Source of the DNA: Antitrichia curtipendula
Lineage: Eukaryota; Streptophyta; Bryopsida; Hypnales; Leucodontaceae
Assembly (NCBI GenBank): GCA_951230915.1
Contig: OX579636.1
Coordinates: forward strand, 31,555,567-31,619,566
Reading direction: 5' to 3'
DNA: 64,000 nucleotides
The notes under the pieces were generated by a model. It was not told where the DNA came from and did no database searches. It saw only the letters and a program-made list of their open reading frames with translations. This document shows positions 60,662 to 64,000 of this stretch, piece by piece. The position numbers were made by a program, and so were the translations under genes. Positions within the stretch are counted from its first letter, which is position 1, and each line of letters begins with the position of its first letter.

Positions 60662-63600
60662 ACTCCCTCGGAATCCTGCTTCACAATCACTCTGCGAGCA
60701 AACGCACCTGCAAACCCTCAAACGAGCTCTTTAGGAATTTGCATCATCCGAAGACATCCCTGCGGATCATCACATTGCAAATGCGTCTTGAGCAGTCGCT
60801 CGGTGATAAGTCTTGCTTCGGGGTTTGGAGGTTGTTTTCACACTTGTAGGGTCTGCCCACAGGGATGCAGACGTGGCTGCCAGGTCAGCCACTATTAGAG
60901 GGGTTACATTGCAGCGTATTTCTTTTTGGCGACCTCCATCAAGCCATTGCAATAAGAGTATAAGAAAATTTGGGGGTACAACATTTTGCCAAGTGAGGTA
61001 AGGGATTTGCCAAATATTTCTTATTACGAGTATAATAAATTATGAAATAGAAATAGAATAATATAGTTAAAAATAATATAAATTTATTTCTTTATCTTAT
61101 AGACAATCACCACATGAATGACATGGTTGGAGGACAAAAAAATTATCTTGTTACATTGTATTCTTAACTTATAATTTCTATCCCCTTAAACTTGAAAAAA
61201 GAGCTAGGTTTCTAAAAATTATTATCATGAGGTGGACAAATTTCTTTGGCATTGAAGAATACTCCCTTGCTTAGGCTAATATTATTGTGCCTTCTACATT
61301 GTTTCAGAGACCACAATCCCTTGTCAAGTATAACCTTTGCAATGTTTGATTGACCATATTGACAGAGGTGTCAAAGCTCTATGTATACAAATTCAAAAAC
61401 AACATGCCCATTACAGATCATCTTTGTCAATATAGAAAGTTTAGCAAGAATCTTTCAATACATATTTTTGAAACTCTTCCCATAGATCTTTGTGTGATGT
61501 AAGAGCAACAACAATGCTTTCATTGCCTTTTTCTTGGACAAGGAACAACTACGTTACGATTTCAATTTTTTGTCTGAGTTGGAAGGAAGGGAATAAAGGT
61601 AAAATTATACCCAGATCCTATTTATGAAGAAATGCATCTTTTTGTTTAGAACTTGATTTGGAATTTGAATACTTATGTAATTCTTGCCTAAGATTGAGTA
61701 AAGGATTTGGAGAATGTAATTGCTAAGGCTCCAAATTAAGTCATAACAACCCTTGAGTTATATCAAGAGGCATTTGGTCAAATAGTCTCTGTCATTATTG
61801 ATCGGATAGTAAAATTCTTTGGTATTTTATTGGCTTTGTCCTTTGGATAGAGACTACAACATCAATCCTCCCATCTACTATGGTTTTTGAATCCTGAGTT
61901 TTCGGATCTTACCTACAAATGCATTTACATTGCAGAATGGTTGGGATTTGGTTGGACAAGATTTGACTAGTCAACCCCCCTCTTTCCTCTTTAACTAATT
62001 GGATGGGGTTCTAATTTTTTTTAGTTTTTAATTTTCAAAATGTTTTTAAAATTTTGCTTGCATATCATCAATTTAATATTTTTTTTGTTTAATTTCATGA
62101 GTATCTACTATGAATAAATCAATATTATTGTTCACTTAAGACATAAACTCGTGGTTACACCATTCTTGTTTAAACAAATTAAATATGAAGTGTTCAAATT
62201 TTGAACATTGGATGAACACAAATACATTCCAAGTACAAAAATGTGTTTTTGGATCCACTAATTTTTTTGAACACTTGTGTTAGTTCTTTAACATTTGTTC
62301 AATTTGTATTCTAAAGGCTTTGCTTTCTAGATATTCTATAATTCAAAGGGCATGTATATGTTTAGCCTCAAAAAGTAACTTTTTCAATTTAGAAAAATGA
62401 TCCTTTAAAAATGACTTGCATAAAAAATAAAAATAAAAAATAAAATAAACCACTAAGATTAAAACTTAATTTTTTGAACTTAAAGGGAAAAAATCTTGTG
62501 AAAATCACAAATATTCAATCTATAATTGGTTTTAGGAGAATTTTCAATTATTGGCTTTCAATTTTATTGAAAAATATTGGTTTGTAAACTAGTTGATCTA
62601 AATATTTGGATATGATCTATAGATCATATTTAACAACTATTGTTTGAGATTCATCATTAAATTATTATTTTATACCACATATTATAATACATCTTCACAA
62701 TTAAAAAAAATTGGACTATCCCTTAGCCCTTAAGGAGTCAAACAACCAGTTAAACCATTATATTATTCTCCACATGAACCATCTTCAAAAGTACATCCTA
62801 ATATCATTGCTTTTATTACTGATCAATATGCAACAATCTGCTGTTTTTCCTCAACTCATGATTCCTACTAAGAAATTTGATAAACAATATTTAAATACAC
62901 TGATTTATAATATTAGTGCATGCCATACAAAATACAAAAGTGTCACTATTTTAAATTAGGACAAGTTAGGACATTATTGCATTTAACTAAATTTGTCCCA
63001 TTTTTTGATAGTAAGATTAGGTTTGCAACTACATTGATTCTAATTTTGAACCTACATTAATAAAATAAATTAGTGCAGTGATCACTACGGCATGGCAAAT
63101 GCATAAGTCATGTCAAAACATATATTTGTATGTTATTTTGATAGGTTTTGATTGTAATAAAACACATAAAAAGAATGTTATATTGATGATATCAATTGGA
63201 GTGGATTCAAGGTAACGCCTTTTCAAGGGCGTGTATAGGCCATATATAAAGAAAAGAGAACCATCGAAGAGCCTCATTAGTTTGAAGTAATCCTTTTAGG
63301 TTATAAATCTCATTATTCTTGAATTTTATATGTCAAATTAGAAAGTTCTTTTAGAGTCTCGAGAAGAAAATAGAGTGATATTCCTCTTGGAACTTTGTTT
63401 TTTACCTCTATTGGACAACTATTAGATACGAGATCCTTTGTTTCCATATTTAGAGATATTTTCAAATTTTATTTCATATGTATGAACTCGGAGGGAAAAA
63501 TAAAAGTACTTTACCTTCTAGTTGAACTTTGGAATAATATATCTTCAAGCTAAGAATAAGAAGTTTGTTGTAAACAAAAAAATAGTAGCCAATGGATGTT

Positions 63601-64000
63601 AAGCTATCTATTTGGTTAAAGTGTGGGCATGAATATACTTGCATAGGTGGATCAAATGGAAGATAAAGAGGGGAGTCATCTTCTTCTTTCTCATAGTTTG
63701 TTTTGCTTGCAATAAGTTTGGAGAGCAATAGTGTGATGTGTATAGTAAGTTTTTGAATGAAAAGTTGGAATAATATTCTTCTTTTTGTTGTGATTCCAAA
63801 AATTAGAACTTGCTCTATTTGGAAGTTGTATGCAAATTTTATGCTTGAAAGAGTAAAAAAGGGTCAATTGCCATAGGGTTGAAGGCAAAAGTTTTGAGTG
63901 CTCATAATTGTTTGGCTAGGAAGTAATTAGTTTTGAGATTTACCGTAATATGTCTATGTATTGAATTATTATCTTTTCAAAAAGTTATAGAACTCTTAGC
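60662..64000. other. TIC20 5' flank and AT-rich desert
   Basis: The first about 300 bp are GC-balanced and probably hold the TIC20 promoter. From about 61000 to the end the DNA is AT-rich with only short ORFs; no gene, RNA or complete mobile element is recognised. Confidence 0.45.

Overview
The window looks like nuclear DNA of a streptophyte plant, most likely a non-seed land plant such as a bryophyte; the lineage is inferred, not proven. It encodes a plastid TIC20-type translocon subunit, a plant-type MIRO GTPase and a mitochondrial MaoC-type hydratase. These genes have short GT-AG introns and sit among long AT-rich, repeat-filled stretches. No rRNA, convincing tRNA, CRISPR array or intact LTR retrotransposon was seen.

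Region 1 (about 0.8-22.8 kb) is an accessory, multicopy region. Five coding units are present. Three belong to one unrecognised protein family: A at 1431-3905 (+), B at 7206-8663 (-) and C at 15015-16538 (+). D at 9914-11497 (-) is a divergent protein kinase with its own unrecognised N-terminal domain. The fifth, at 18638-21921 (+), is a hAT transposase with a BED finger, DUF659-like core and hAT dimerisation region. All five are preceded by the same kind of upstream cassette: a GC-rich array of GGACCCG-NN-GTCGCC units pointing toward the ORF, then a TATA-like box about 155-235 bp before the ATG. B, C and D also share a colinear 48-bp 5'-leader block, and A has a diverged version of it. Two further arrays (13.2-13.6 and 22.4-22.7 kb) have no ORF. 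A, C, D and the hAT gene carry in-frame stops, and the hAT gene also has a frameshift; B is open throughout. Between the units lie copies of a 0.6-1.0 kb TTAA-flanked inverted-repeat element (TTAACCCCTAAAG... termini) resembling piggyBac-type MITEs.

Region 2 (22.8-30 kb) is AT-rich desert with a foldback element, another TTAA element and TA-rich tandem repeats.

Region 3 (30.2-50.4 kb) is a normal gene cluster: a TMEM234-like membrane protein (+), a 22-exon SNF2/RING (Rad5/Rad16/HLTF-class) ATPase gene (-), a 4-exon MaoC-type mitochondrial hydratase (+) and a 14-exon MIRO GTPase gene (-). I assembled the three spliced genes by hand. Every junction keeps frame, giving products of 1108, 172 and 635 residues.

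Region 4 (50.4-64 kb) is again AT-rich repeat desert, with one intronless TIC20-like gene at 59870-60661 (-).

The housekeeping genes do not form an operon or an obvious pathway. Two (MaoC-type, MIRO) act at mitochondria and one (TIC20) at the plastid envelope. The most unusual content is the promoter cassette shared by unrelated ORFs in region 1.
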